DNA from: Echinarachnius parma
Lineage: Eukaryota; Echinodermata; Echinoidea; Clypeasteroida; Echinarachniidae
Assembly: GCA_037951105.1 (NCBI GenBank)
Contig: JBAMJV010008090.1
Coordinates: forward strand, 1-64,000
Reading direction: 5' to 3'
Length of the DNA: 64,000 bases
A program made the position numbers and the translations under genes. Shown piece after piece: positions 36,801-47,430 of this stretch. Position 1 is the first letter of the stretch; each line of letters begins with the position of its first letter. A model generated the notes under the pieces. It saw nothing but the letters and a program-made list of their open reading frames with translations. It had not been told where the DNA came from and ran no database searches.

Positions 36801-39800
36801 TAAACGCTCCATTAAAAATGTCACTTCCGTGTGTGACGCATCACGCTTTAACAACATTTTTCACAACAACCAAATATGCAATATGCTCAAATTTGGTATC
36901 ATATGATGCGCAGGAATCTAAGGAAGACGTCCATGAATTGACAAGCAGATATTATTAAGCATCGTGGTGTAATCATGAACAATGTGAGATCGAGACTTCA
37001 TGACCCCTAAGGCCTAAACCCACCATATAGCTACAGTAGGGATGATTTTCTTAAAACTCATTCTGTGGGCTTCGAGCAGCTTGTCCGCGAGGTTGTCCAC
37101 CTAGGTTGTGATCCTAGAAGGTCCTAGAAGCCATTTCTGGTGGCCAACCTTTTACAACAGGCAAAAGCTGACAAACCCCCTTTGCCCCCTGGGTAACAGT
37201 GCATTTTTTCTTTATATAACTTATATTTTCCGTAAATCCATATAAGTATGAGCCACATTAATTGATATAATCATTTCATCTATGCATTCTCTATTATATG
37301 TGGTAGTATATTTAGCTAAATTTGGACGTTGATAGATCTAGGTATACGTTTATTGTTATTTATGTTCCGTAATGCTGCATCTTCTGGAGCCAGTGTGTGA
37401 GGGTTCACATGCCCTAGGGCAACAGTAATGTACTTTACTTTTGTGAACCCTGACCCACACACTGCTTCTAACTATTTTCTTCTGTCTTGTAACTTGTATT
37501 TTTGTAATTTGTGCATATATAGTTGTGTTGTATTTTACATTGTATTATGCTTTTTGGTCGAATAAATAATAATAATAATAATAATAAATACTGGTATAAA
37601 TAAATTTGATCCGCTCGCTTGCACGCTTTGTTTTGTTATGGATTATACTAGTGCAATCCATGGTTTTATATAACAGTTATCCAGAGAGGTGGAGTTATCA
37701 TAACACACGTCATATCATAGCAAAATACTAACATAGAATACCGTAAGGTTGAATCAATTGATGTTTGCGCGGAGTTAATGCATTCGTCCTCGACCTTGTT
37801 AAAGGTAATAATATATTGAGTAAATTCGCATTTCACCCTCATGATTACATTCACATTTATCACAAACGACATTTTGAAAGAACGACCCTGGATTAACGGA
37901 AATGGCTGCACGACCGTGCGGGAATAATACAAGAGGTAAACATAATCCATTGAAGGGTTTCAAGGTTGAGTATTGGTATTTCCCGAAGTGCCCCCCGATA
38001 TTCTTTTGTGAGATAATGAAAAACGGACTGTCAAATTTGAAAGAACATACATTTTAATGACAGAATAAACTTTATTTGATCAAAATCGGTTCAGAAACTG
38101 CTGAAATATCCATAAGTATATTTGTATTCAAAAGATTCTTCACCGGCAATCACCGGGAGATATTAAGACTCTTTAGAGAAAAAAATTACTTGGAAAAAAA
38201 TCTGAATATGTTTTTAAAAAGTCGTTGATGATATTTATATTGAATCATTATTTTAACAAAACATTAAATGCACAATTTTGTATGAAAAATGGCTAAAACC
38301 AGTGATTTTTTTAAATAGCGCCCTCTTGGGTTGTAACGGCTCTTTTTGAATGATAACAGGGGTTTTACTTAGTCGTTTGTAATTGTGTATACTTGTCGAG
38401 CATGGTGAAATTATAACTATTACTTTGTACCGTAATGGTGCAGGTTTTGGTTACTAAAGTTAAGTTTGACCAATACTCAACTATCCCTTTAATGATGCTG
38501 ACATTGTATCCAAATAATCCGATACACAATAAAGTCCATACAATGTATTTAGTTTTATAATTATGACGGTACAAATTATAGCATGCAACCTATAAACATG
38601 AGACAGTCAACATTGGACAGACATAGGCGTGTACGTGGGAATAATATCCTTCATCATGTTTTTAGTACACTGAACATTTTAATCCAGAAGTATATTCCAT
38701 TGATTGTAATATTGCAATAATCATGTTACTGAAACTCACAACAGCTCTTGATGAACCTTCGGGTTAATGAATGTGTCGGAATGTGAAGGTAAATAACGAA
38801 AACTTAATGCTAATTATGTTTTGCCAATAATGGAAAGGTGGCAACAAAACTGAAATATCTTTAATACATATTTAGAACATAATTGAAAAATAAAACACTG
38901 TACATATTGCTTATTAATGGATGAAGCCACTGGAAATATTCAAATTTCGGTCAGCCATCTTGGATTTCAGGGTGATGCCCATATGGCACATACAAATGAG
39001 CAGCGCAACTGGATTTCTTACCCCAAACTACCCTAGCAAATTTGTTTTCTTATCACGTCTGTACTGTACTACTCCTAGATATAAACTGCCCTCTTACCTT
39101 ATTTTAGAAATATGCAAACTTGTTAATCATCTTTATAATGCTAATAAACCCCCCCCCCCCTCCCCCCCCCCCCCAAAAAAAAATAAAAATAAAATAAAAA
39201 AAAATAAAAATAAAAACAAAAAAATCAATGTTTTCTAGGTGGCAACATCGCTGAATCTTCTATTATAGAAACCATTTAGAACATTGATACAAAGCAGTGC
39301 ACTAAAAACATAATTTCCAGGTCCTAGAAATAATCAGGATCAGTTCGAGCATATCACAATGACGAATGTGTGGGTTGAATGTGTGGGAGTAGATCTTTTG
39401 TGATGGCTATGAAACGACAAACATGCAGCCTAATGTTTTTTTTCTTCAAAAGGGTCTATATGCACGGTTGCGTAAATCAAGCAGAGGGAAGTTTGTCCAA
39501 GGTTTGTTTGAGGAGTGAACGTGCGTTGTAACCTATGAGAACAACATAATCACAAATGCATCAGAGAGTGATCATAACACAAATTATAGGGAATAACAAT
39601 TCTGTCTGGAAAGAAATAAATGAACTCGTTTGATCCCCAATCAAGGAACATTTAATTTGGGCAGTGTAGGTGGAGTATCAAAGTCTACCGAATGCCCCAA
39701 ATGGGCTTCCTAATACCCTTGTCACACTGAGCCTTGATCGCACTACGTACGTTCTCTCTGTGATATGAAGAAATATAGAAGCGCGAGGCGAAGCGCAGTG

Positions 39801-42800
39801 AGAGCAGTGACAACTGTGTTCACTGTTCTTCATTCCCATGATCACGCGGCGCTCATACTGCAACGTGACAACCAGTCCTGACCAGTATGAAAGCGCGAAG
39901 CAAAGCGTATAATAGTGCGGTATCTGAGAATGAGTTGGCAACGCAGGGGAAGCAATCTAGAACGAGGGGATCGCCATGAGCTACCTTGATCGCCAATCCT
40001 CGGCGCTTGCTTTGAACATGCTCTAAACGAGCGCGGCGCGTTCGGCGCTGACCTATGGTATAGGGGGAGTATCTATTCTGGGAGATTACATTTTCATTCA
40101 TCCCCCCCCCCCCCCCCCCTCCCCCACTTGAACAATAGACATTACAACAGCTCTATTCCTGCAACAATAAACACATAAGTCACCACTATAAAACAAATAC
40201 GTAGGATGTGGCTCCAATAATTATTTCCCCAACCCACCTCGCCCTTGCCCATTCAAACCGTGACGCTTTACGACCACGTTATATAATTATATATATATAT
40301 ATATATGTAGATCTAGATCCCTTTCATGCTGACGCTTATATTTTTGTTTACTGCGATAGGAGAAGGTGCTCTTACTAATGACCGACGGATTGCGGTGGGA
40401 CCGGTTTGGTCTGGACCCTCCCAACCTACTCAAGATGGAGCAGAACGGAGTGAGAGCAGACTGGATGGACGGTGTCTTCATGACCATGACGGTCCCGAGC
40501 ACGTTCTCCATTGTCACAGGTGAGAAACCGATAGGCCATGTAGGAACGTGACTAAGGTAAGAGTCGAACACACCTACTCAATATTGAGGATTACAAATTA
40601 CGGTGTGAGGGCGGACTGGATTGACGGGGTCGTCATGACCATGACGATCCCTAGTATACTGTTTCATTTTGTACAAGTGAGAAACCGATATGATATGTAG
40701 GAACGTGAAATGTGACATGTTTACCATGTTTACAATATTCACGAGTAGACACTTACTCGAAATGGAGGATTAAGGTGTGAGGGCAGACTAAAGCCCGGCG
40801 CAGACAGAGCCGACTCGACTGGTTGTCATTCCGATCGGCTCAGTTTTCAGTGCCTCGCGACACACATTTTGCCAGTCGAGAGACAGTCGGATGCCAGTTG
40901 GGGCCGATTCAACAAGATAAATCTGCTCCGACTGACCGGGCCCAACTCAAGCCTGATTGAAACCAGTCGGATCGGGTCGAGTCTGCTCTGTCTGCGCCGG
41001 CCTTAACTTGTCGAGATGTTCATCACCATGACGATCCCTATCAGGTTCTCCATTGTCACAGGTGAGAGTGACCGTGAGACACTGCTAGGAACCTTTTTGT
41101 GATCATAGATAGTTCCACACCCCTTGATTGAATTGAATAAACCACGTTCGGGGTTCACTTCACTACTGGGCTAGTAAAAACTACTTTGACGTATTATGCT
41201 ATACCGTTTTTTTACTAGAGGAAGGTCCCCCAATGGACAGAAAGGTCCCGATAATATACCTCATCACATCAACTCAAGTTGTATGACTATTATGTGGGAG
41301 CATTAAAAGGTCAATAGGAGTTACTACTGCGATACAGTTTGTAAAGAAGATATCTAACTTGATGTATCCATGTCATCCATGTATCCATTCAATCAGGCCT
41401 TTATGGCACTGAACGGGGCTACCCTATGTTTTTAAAGAAGACTGAATAAATAAATAAATAAATAAATAAATAAAATAAATATACCAACTACCAAGGCAGT
41501 TTTGATGGACAGATAACCTAGTCACCGTAACCATGTTTACTCTACAACTGAAGAATTCTCGACGATGACTTTGTCTGGTGAAATACCAATACCATGTCTT
41601 CATATATTGACTCATGCTGTTTTAAATTTCTTGATAATTACAGGACTTTACCCAGAGAGTCACGGCGCGATGCACAACTTGTACTTTAACACGACCTCCG
41701 GAGAAGTGTCCCCGTCCTTCATGGCCACCATGAACTATACCACGTGGTTTGACACAGGCGCAGAACCCATCTGGGTGACGGCCATCTTGCAGGGCGGGAA
41801 GGCCGGTACCATTCTGTACACGGGGGGTAACGTGCCCATCAAGGGTGTGCAACCGGACAGGAATATACCCATCACCATCGATCCATCATGGTAAGGATCA
41901 TCATGTTAACCATTGTGGATTCATGATTTTAAACACACTCACGCATCATCGTGTAGATATATATTTCAATTTAAAATGGCAACCAGTCCAAGATGACATG
42001 ATGGAGAAATAATAGTCTTTACCGAATTTTCCAAATGACATCAGAATTACCTGAATGAAACGATTGTTACGATTTGTAACTGTGTTAGTTGTGTTTGTCC
42101 ACCTAATGTAATTAACCCTTTACAATAGGTCTTAGTTGTAGCACATATACGAAAGAGCGTCATTATAATGACCAATTATCGTCATGATCGTGTAGCTTTT
42201 CATTTAACATGTTTAAGACAGGAATTTTGATATCCAGTGTATCTATTTTTAAACCATAATCGTCATTATAAACTAAAATTTGTAATAGATGGTTAACTAA
42301 ATTATTTGTATTTGTGTCTCTTGGATGACAGTTTCGATCTCCCGCTCAACGATCGCATCGACCACGCCCTCTCTTGGATGATAAACGATGACTTCGACGT
42401 CGTCGTCGTGTACATCAACCTTCCAGATTTCGTGCTTCACAGCTACGGCACGGAAGATGAGCGCAGCCTGCAGTCTGTTCGCGATGTCGATGCCATGATT
42501 GGTTACACATTCGATCGTCTCGACAGCGAAGACCTCACCGACATCGTAAATGTAATCGTGGTCAGTGATCACGGACATATCAACTCTGTCACCAACAAGC
42601 ATGTGTTGTTGTATGATTACATCAATGAAACCGACGTTGACTTTATCATCGCCGACTACGGCCCTTGTTTCCAGTTGAACGCGATCAATGGGAAGAATGA
42701 AGAGGTTAGCTTTAAAGTAATGATTTAAAGGTGGACTGCTCGGATTCATGAAAATAGACGCGCGGTGCGCCATCTTGCGAACACCGTGCGCATGGTGCGA

Positions 42801-44981
42801 AATACACACTGGCTCATTGGTATGTATTGCGCACAGACTAGCCTATTTACGAATGTACGGACCGTCATCTTCATCCTCTTCAAAATGAGAATTACAAACC
42901 ATTACAAGTTGAATAAACATGGATGTGTTATGGTTGTTGCCAATAAAACAATATGTTATATCATTTTCTTAGTATCATTATCAAAATAGACTTGTCGTAG
43001 TGTTGTGGGCAATCGTCTTTCAATTATGTCGGAAATCGTTAAATTAAACCAAAATGTGTTATTTCTTTGTGTTCGTAAATTAAATGCGCTGGATTAAATC
43101 AAAATACCACATCGCATAAACAAATACATTATTTTCATTGACGTATTTGAGCTCATAGAAAATATTTTGTTAACCAATCGGATATTTAATGTGTTTTCCT
43201 TTTTATATTGTCCGTATTTACCCCCTATAATTGTGCGAGGTAGGTCTACACCAGTCTGAAAGACGCACATCCCGCCCTCAGCATCTTCAAGAAGGAAGAG
43301 ATGCCGATGCGTTATCACTATGGCAACAACGATCGCGTTCTGGATATCTTCGGTTGCGTGGATCCTGGATGGCATCTTCACACAGTACGTTCATAATCTC
43401 TAGTTTCCCGGTCAAATTTCACCGGATTGCGTTAACGGACAGACGGATGACCCACGGAGGGTAAAGTTTTCTAGCCGTTCGTTTCCGGTTGCATGCGTTT
43501 CTTGTTGTCAGGTGATGTATCCGGCGAAATTGTTTGTGCATGAAGCAATGGAGACGACTTTCACCATCGGATAATTTGATTTGCAAATGCTCTATTAGTC
43601 GGGCATCCGTTTACGCTATCCGGTGATACGTGACCGGGCCTTAGACAATTCATGATTCACCCTCTATTATTTTGTTTTCTCTGTCGATACTCGCGTCAAT
43701 ATCCCTAAAATAAATGTAAGCTTGAAACGGTGCACTACAAATCGTTTCAATTTGCTTTTGTCGCTGAGGAAAATTAACACTCGATGGAAAACTACAGTCT
43801 TCACCGTCATTTTATTAAGATGGCAGGAAACACCATGTATTGACCATTAAATGCCCTAGAATTATCGTCATTAGTGTTCATTCCAAGTTTTACGAGAAGA
43901 ACAAAATAATCAATCTCGTCCCAATTACGTTTTACAAGGGCGCCCTCTTGTGTTTATTTATGCACGTTAGAGTCATGGAATTAATATAACATCCATATTA
44001 GTAGAATAAATTGTCTACTATGAAACACTTTTTACGATGATTTTTCTTTACCACGGACCACTTTGTACAATGGTGCATGCCCAACTGCATCACTTTAATA
44101 ATAATATTATTTCATTTAATATACCGTCGCGTCAATATTATATTTGTCCCGTACTTTAGACCATCGACCCTAACGCCGATTCGTTTCTAGCGTCCGACCA
44201 CGGGTATGATAACCAGTGGATGGTGATGAAATCCTCCTTCTATGCCCAGGGGCCTCACTTCAAGCAGAATCTGCGAACGCGCCCTCTAGAGTCTGTAAGT
44301 AAACATGTATTTAATAGGCTAGATCGTAGTTTTTAGAAATTACAAGCAACAATGCAAAATAATTAACCGCTTTGCGTTATTGATATCGTCTGGGGTAGAA
44401 CGTATATGCACTGTATTATACTGAGAACAGGAGCAGTCGACCACTATTTTGCCTTTATACGACAAGAAGTATACAGTTTCTAAAAACCAGGTTTATTTCA
44501 AAAAGGTGAAAATTGTAATTATGATAAAAAATTATATTCATGGTTAATATCATACTTATTTGCACACGTAATTCGCATGTTCACTTAATGTTGTTCATAC
44601 ATCCTTGCATTATACAAGTGTTATACAGCTTAATCTTGTTTAGTAATATTGTACTCCAACTATGCTACATTTTGTATGAAGCTCAGTCCTATTATCTACA
44701 GATCTATGTTTATTCTTTTTCATAGTCTTTGGACTCTTTCAATTCCCTGCCTATCCGCTAAACAAAAACAGTATGTTCTTGAATAGTTAATATTATTGTT
44801 TCCTTTTTTCCAGATTGATCTCTATTCCATGATGTGCGAGATTCTTTCGCTAGACCCTGCTCCCAACAACGGATCACGCACAAGATACGCGGATATGTTC
44901 ACCACCGGGGAGGCAGCGAAACCTGCGAGAGTCTCTACTTCTATGCTAACTCTCCTATTGCTTGCTTCTAAACTGTTTTAA
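30718..44981 (+). CDS. Enpp7-like: ENPP7-like ectonucleotide pyrophosphatase/phosphodiesterase (7 exons)
   Basis: Seven exons splice in phase to 442 residues: 30718-30822, 40360-40519, 41644-41890, 42332-42704, 43244-43384, 44160-44294, 44814-44981. Residues 1-25 form a signal peptide. The single phosphodiesterase domain keeps every two-metal and nucleophile residue: D44 (MTDG), T79 (TMTVPS), D203 and H207 (LPDFVLH), D250 and H251 (SDHG), H356 (SDHGYDN). Positions run 3-5 residues from those of human ENPP7, and GGNV, YGP and KDAHP blocks also agree. Sequons lie at N104, N119, N269 and N406. The tail (MLTLLLLASKLF) is a short hydrophobic C-terminus suggesting a GPI signal. ENPP7 hydrolyses sphingomyelin and related choline phospholipids outside the cell, and ENPP6 is a choline phosphodiesterase. 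Substrate here is inference. The residue after the nucleophile loop differs (VPST where ENPP1 has FPNH). Confidence 0.93.
30914..31080. mobile_element. Palindromic MITE family B, copy 2
   Basis: Same layout as 11887-12056: GCTGCAGAAAGAGATACAATCGA at the left and TCGATTGTATCATTCTCTTTCTGCA at the right, with the conserved TTTCAACCAATCAGATTTGCGCA centre on the opposite strand. Confidence 0.82.
31254..32305. mobile_element. Harbinger-type element with about 80 bp inverted ends
   Basis: AGGAGTGGTCACACTGAACA at the left matches TGTTCAGTGTGACCACTCCT... in reverse at the right, and the match continues through ATTGGTACAAATC and GGCAAGCCGTTTT. TTA flanks both ends (31251-31253 and 32306-32308), a TWA duplication. 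Inside are TTGATATCAAG repeats (31355-31465), a nested element (31480-32048) and a hairpin of GTGCGTTGCGCACTCGG type (32110-32160). No transposase ORF. Confidence 0.8.
31480..32048. mobile_element. Nested element with TTATAACACG ends, copy 1
   Basis: The ends TTATAACACGGCTCTGG and GTTGAGCTCGTGTTATAA are imperfect inverted repeats. The whole 569 bp recurs in reverse orientation at 60951-61531, which defines the boundaries (for example GCACGACCGTGCAAAACAGGG and CACTCTAGAGGGTAGAT). Confidence 0.78.
34387..35196 (-). pseudogene. FEN1/XPG-like transposon nuclease remnant, N-terminal and middle parts
   Basis: Minus-strand reading gives ordered blocks from two frames. First comes DNKTAVVVDAMCAIRRWSF and GETFEAIAERYTNLLL, then IIHFCCDRY (the VVFDRY-like N-region). 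Downstream lie NKANLLSFLCERWCEN, LYLGGGF and ALESTQQEADTRVILHTLY. The EADTR block followed by VVIHT matches an invertebrate transposon protein family that I read as a PIN/XPG-type nuclease. Stops (near 34811) and a frame change break it, and the DTDVL acid block expected next is missing. It is non-functional. Confidence 0.6.
35168..35659 (+). pseudogene. FEN1/XPG-like transposon nuclease remnant, C-terminal part, inverted
   Basis: The plus strand reads LSGRDTTSYPCFSGKKAWLK, then LRAYKFLNNKSTLLKLLPPT, an in-frame TAA (35450-35452), then DAFLLHINRAAHATIIDK, EFGWSLTDGKPIPV and KTLSCGCVRGC. GRDTTS corresponds to the GCDTTS block of the same family, and the PPTEDA and CGC blocks are its usual C-terminus. 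It is on the opposite strand to the N-terminal half and starts where that half starts, so the gene is split by an inversion. One stop interrupts it. Confidence 0.6.
37953..38488. mobile_element. TTAA MITE family A, diverged reverse copy
   Basis: GAGTATTGGTATTTCCCGAA at the left and CAATACTCAACTATCCCT at the right. The inner words CTCGAGCATGGTG, TACTTAGTCGTTTGTAATTGTGTAT and AGCGCCCTCTTGGG(TT) are shared with other members. Confidence 0.7.
40360..40519 (+). CDS. Enpp7-like: ENPP exon 2, first metal ligand and nucleophile
   Basis: Acceptor CTGCGATAG, donor TCACAG|GTGAGA; phase 0 in, phase 1 out. It encodes EKVLLLMTDGLRWDRF with D44, and GVFMTMTVPSTFSIVTG with the Thr79 nucleophile. Confidence 0.93.
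40570..41066 (+). repeat. Two decayed partial copies of exon 2 and its donor
   Basis: From the word CCTACTCAA the exon sequence is repeated at about 40572-40708 and 40751-41066. Copy 2 keeps RADWIDGVVMTMTIPS in an open frame and an intact GTGAGA donor. Copy 3 is split by a MITE (40792-41003), then ends ATGACGATCCCTATCAGG and TTCTCCATTGTCACAG|GTGAGA. Neither has the acceptor or the first metal ligand, so they are not usable exons as they stand. Confidence 0.85.
40792..41003. mobile_element. PIF/Harbinger-type MITE, 212 bp
   Basis: Inverted ends AGCCCGGCGCAGACAGAGC and GCTCTGTCTGCGCCGGCCT, flanked by TAA (40789-40791 and 41004-41006). The interior is GC-rich with further inverted words (GACTGG / CCAGTC). 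The insertion splits the third exon 2 copy. Confidence 0.88.
41439..41480 (+). repeat. (AAAT)n tail after a LINE/SINE-like end
   Basis: GAAGACTGAATAAATAAATAAA and onward forms a tetranucleotide run within ENPP intron 2, resembling a retroelement 3' tail. The rest of the element is not recognised. Confidence 0.5.
41644..41890 (+). CDS. Enpp7-like: ENPP exon 3
   Basis: Acceptor GATAATTACAG, donor ATCATG|GTAAGG; phase 1 in, phase 2 out. It encodes LYPESHGAMHNLYFNTTSG to ITIDPS, with the GGNV segment and two N-glycosylation sequons (N104, N119), a stretch very like ENPP7. Confidence 0.92.
42332..42704 (+). CDS. Enpp7-like: ENPP exon 4, metal ligands
   Basis: Acceptor TTGGATGACAG, donor GAAGAG|GTTAGC; phase 2 in, phase 0 out. 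It holds LPDFVLHSYG (D203, H207) and VVVSDHGH (D250, H251), and ends NAINGKNEE. Confidence 0.93.
43244..43384 (+). CDS. Enpp7-like: ENPP exon 5
   Basis: The acceptor GAGGTAG was chosen so that VYTSLKDAHPALSIFKKEEM follows in phase 0; donor CACACA|GTACGT. The MRYHYGNNDRV and DPGWHLHT blocks match the family. Confidence 0.9.
43410..43645. mobile_element. MITE family D copy in ENPP intron 5
   Basis: TCAAATTTCACCGGATTGCG with GTTAACGGACAGACGGATG at the left. AGTCGGGCATCCGTTTACGC with TATCCGGTGATACGTGACCG at the right is roughly its inverse. Related ends are at 58907-59135. Confidence 0.55.
44160..44294 (+). CDS. Enpp7-like: ENPP exon 6, last metal ligand
   Basis: Acceptor GTACTTTAG, donor GAGTCT|GTAAGT; phase 0 both sides. 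FLASDHGYDNQWMVMKSSF holds H356, followed by YAQGPHFKQNL and RPLES. Confidence 0.93.
44814..44981 (+). CDS. Enpp7-like: ENPP exon 7, C-terminus
   Basis: Acceptor TTTTTTCCAG, stop TAA at 44979-44981. IDLYSMMCEILSLDPAPNNG is the conserved family end. The last 18 residues end in a hydrophobic run, as in GPI-anchored members. Confidence 0.93.
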   Translation: MDLYSMMCEILSLDPAPNNGSRTRYADMFTTGEAAKPARVSTSMLTLLLLASKLF

Positions 44982-45990
44982 ATATAAACAATTTTGGTCG
45001 GCATAATCAGCAGCGATTGGAAGGTGTATTATAGAGAATTATTCCTAGTATAGATATTCCGACTCGTACGGTTAAAGGAGGGGGGAAAATCCCGGCTTTG
45101 ATTCAGGTTTATAGCTTTAAATATGTGCCTTTATTGATATACCACACTCTTTTTTTCAAAGAAATCCTTAAGTTGGGAAAAAAAGGTAAATTTCATGCAA
45201 CTTTTTTGCTTTATTTCCCATCGGCGTTCCATGCTCCTAAAAAAAGTCATTTATAGCAGAGCGGGAATGTGCGTACGTGTCACCCGATTCATGACATCAC
45301 ATGCAGACCGCAACGCGGAGGAATTTGCATTGTTTACATGCAGAGCCTATAACTTGCTTGTAAAACAAACTCAAGAAATGAATTGTAGCAGGATGCAGCT
45401 ACACATCTGAGTGTATATCGTCCATGATATAAACCTGAACAAATGTTTGCAAATATTGAAACAAATGGAAATAATATCTCTGTGTCAACGTGAGTATTGC
45501 ACTCAGCGTGTACGTCTATGACCGAGCTAAACTGCGATTGCCTGCAGGTGACGTCACAAAGATGACGTCATTTTTTGTTCGCCCGGGACTCAGTTTTTTT
45601 ACGGGGGTTCCGAAAGTGAATTTACAAGTTGATTTTTTTTATTTTACCTGGTTTTCCCAGGAGGAAAATAGGTTTGTATTAGTAATCTTCATGAAAATCT
45701 ACCTTAGATACAGTAAACCCAATTTTGAGGCAGTTTTCTTGTCACCATACCTTTAATAATAATAATAAAGATATAATGATAATGATTATAATAATAATGG
45801 TGTCTTATTATATAGCGCATGTTCCATCTTTAGTAATGCGCCCAATCGCTGCGGCACATTGTCCGGGAAAATGTTGTATTTTGTATAATGGTTCATTGTA
45901 TAATTCAATATTTGATTTGTAAACTTGTTTATACCTTTGTAATGTGTATATGATCATGTTGAAAAGGTGTGGAAATAAAATAAATAAAAC
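44982..45990 (+). other. Probable ENPP 3' UTR with poly(A) signals
   Basis: Overlapping AATAAA signals near 45974-45988 (GGAAATAAAATAAATAAAAC) could end the transcript. At 45755-45835 a reversed (AAT)n plus TATATAGCGC segment looks like a LINE tail. Confidence 0.4.
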
Positions 45991-46374
45991 ATATCAAATA
46001 TAAAATATACAATTTAACATTAAAATGTGACGTCATAGCTATCCATTTACATTTGAAATCATTCTAAACAGTATCAGAAAAGACAGAAAATTATGCGCTA
46101 ACGCTCGCAAAGCGGTAATTCGTCACGCTCAAACCAACTACCAAAATCAAAATCATATTTCAAATTGTTTCAAACCATAACTATGGTATACATTTGGTAT
46201 TAAAAAAACAAATGTGACGCCACTACTTAGTACTTAATTGTGATCACCTTTGGTGTATTGTATTGCATGGGAGCCGTATTCTTGTTTTCCAGCTGTATAC
46301 CCCTCTCTAACTAAGAATCCCGTAGTACGAAGGTTGACTGTAAATTTCGTATTAATTTAGTGAATTATCATTAA

Positions 46375-47105
46375 AGAGATAGTTGAGTTTTGGGCAAACT
46401 GAATTTTAGTAACCAATCCCTACACCATTACATTACAAACTAATAGTTATAATACTCGGAGGCGCATTATTACCCTTGGTCATCAGGTACAGTTCAAACC
46501 CGCACAAATATTTTGTGCACCATCTCAACTCCCAGGGGAGTATACTAGCCCAAGCTGCCCAACGGACGCTGAAGGCTAATTAACACCCGACCAAGTACCC
46601 ATTTATACTCCTGGGTAGAGAGCAGCAATAGTGGATAAATTGTCTTGCTGAAGGACAAACGGATAACTCTACCATGCTCGAAAGGAATACAAAATTACAT
46701 GACAAAGTAAAAAGCATGTTATCATTCCAAAAGAGCCGTTAAAACTCAAGAGGGCGCTTTCTAAACACTCATAATGTTTAGTTGAAATAGTGATTAATAG
46801 AGAGATAATCATCAACTATTTGGAATCCTATTTTGTACATTTTGGAAAAGAGGAAGCATTTTTATGTTTTTTTGTTTTAACGGCAGGTTCAAAATCATCT
46901 CATAAATAATGGTGGGGCCCCACAATTATTGCGAATGGTTATGTTTATGGATATTTCAGCCATTTCTGAACCGATTTTGATCAAATAAAGTTTATTTATG
47001 TCATTACAATTGTATGCTCTTTCAAATTTGACACTTATTTTGTTCATTATCTCTCAAAAGAAATTTGTTGTGTAGCGCCCTCTATACCAGAACTCAACTA
47101 TCCCT
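46375..47105. mobile_element. TTAA MITE family A with an internal insertion
   Basis: TTAA at both sides, ends AGAGATAGTTGAGTTTTGG and ACCAGAACTCAACTATCCCT. About 220 bp (46452-46672, with CTCCTGGGTAGAGAGCAGC and TTGTCTTGCTGAAGGAC) interrupts it between TAGTTATAA and ACTCTACCATGCTC. The insert resembles a short retroelement but is not identified. Confidence 0.75.
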
Positions 47106-47354
47106 TTAATTGTGATCACCTTTGGTATACTATTGTATTGCATGGGAGCCGTACCGTATTAATGTTGTTTTAGCTGTACCCTCCTCTGACCTAAGAATCC
47201 CGTTGTATGAAGGTTGACTGTAAATTTCGTATCAAATATTGTTTAAGTTAGCCTTTTGTGATAGTTATCTATATATATTCTATTATAGTCTATATGTATG
47301 TTTATATATCCTAACAATTTAGTTTTGTTTATTTTATGTAAATAATGTTCAAGT

Positions 47355-47410
47355 GCTTAGAGGCTCTTTGCAATAATGGGCTATATAAATATATATTATT
47401 ATTTTGTTTA
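47355..47410 (+). repeat. LINE 3' tail relic
   Basis: AAGTGCTTAGAGGCTCTTTG, then GGGCTATATAAATATATATT with ATT units. Matches the CR1/L2 tail plan. Confidence 0.5.
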
Positions 47411-47430
47411 TTTTAGTGACATTTCATTAA

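Larger units (their letters stand above)
32951..37194. mobile_element. DNA transposon with about 1.4 kb inverted arms
   Basis: ACCCAGGGGGCAAA (32951) and TTTGCCCCCTGGGT (ending 37194) are the tips. The arms (about 32951-34340 and 35750-37194) are inverted copies throughout, including the G-run at 33677 and C-run at 36463. The inner end of each arm carries tandem units of about 55 bp with GTGATAGCAGCTGGTGACTT (four to five at right, three at left). The core (34374-35660) holds broken coding remnants of a FEN1/XPG-like protein. No clear target duplication was found. Academ-type is my best guess from the protein. Confidence 0.75.
30823..40359 (+). other. ENPP intron 1, 9.5 kb of mobile DNA
   Basis: It contains MITE family B (30914), a Harbinger-type element with a nested one (31254), the 4.2 kb long-arm transposon (32951) and a family A relic (37953). 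The stretches 32306-32950, 37195-37950 and 38489-40359 hold no gene. A (AAT)n tail is at about 37560 and G/C/A homopolymers at 39148-39240 and 40101-40125. Confidence 0.7.

Noticed and set aside
42297-42809. 170-codon minus-strand ORF
   Set aside because: It is the shadow of ENPP exon 4, whose plus-strand frame carries the catalytic motifs and proper splice sites.
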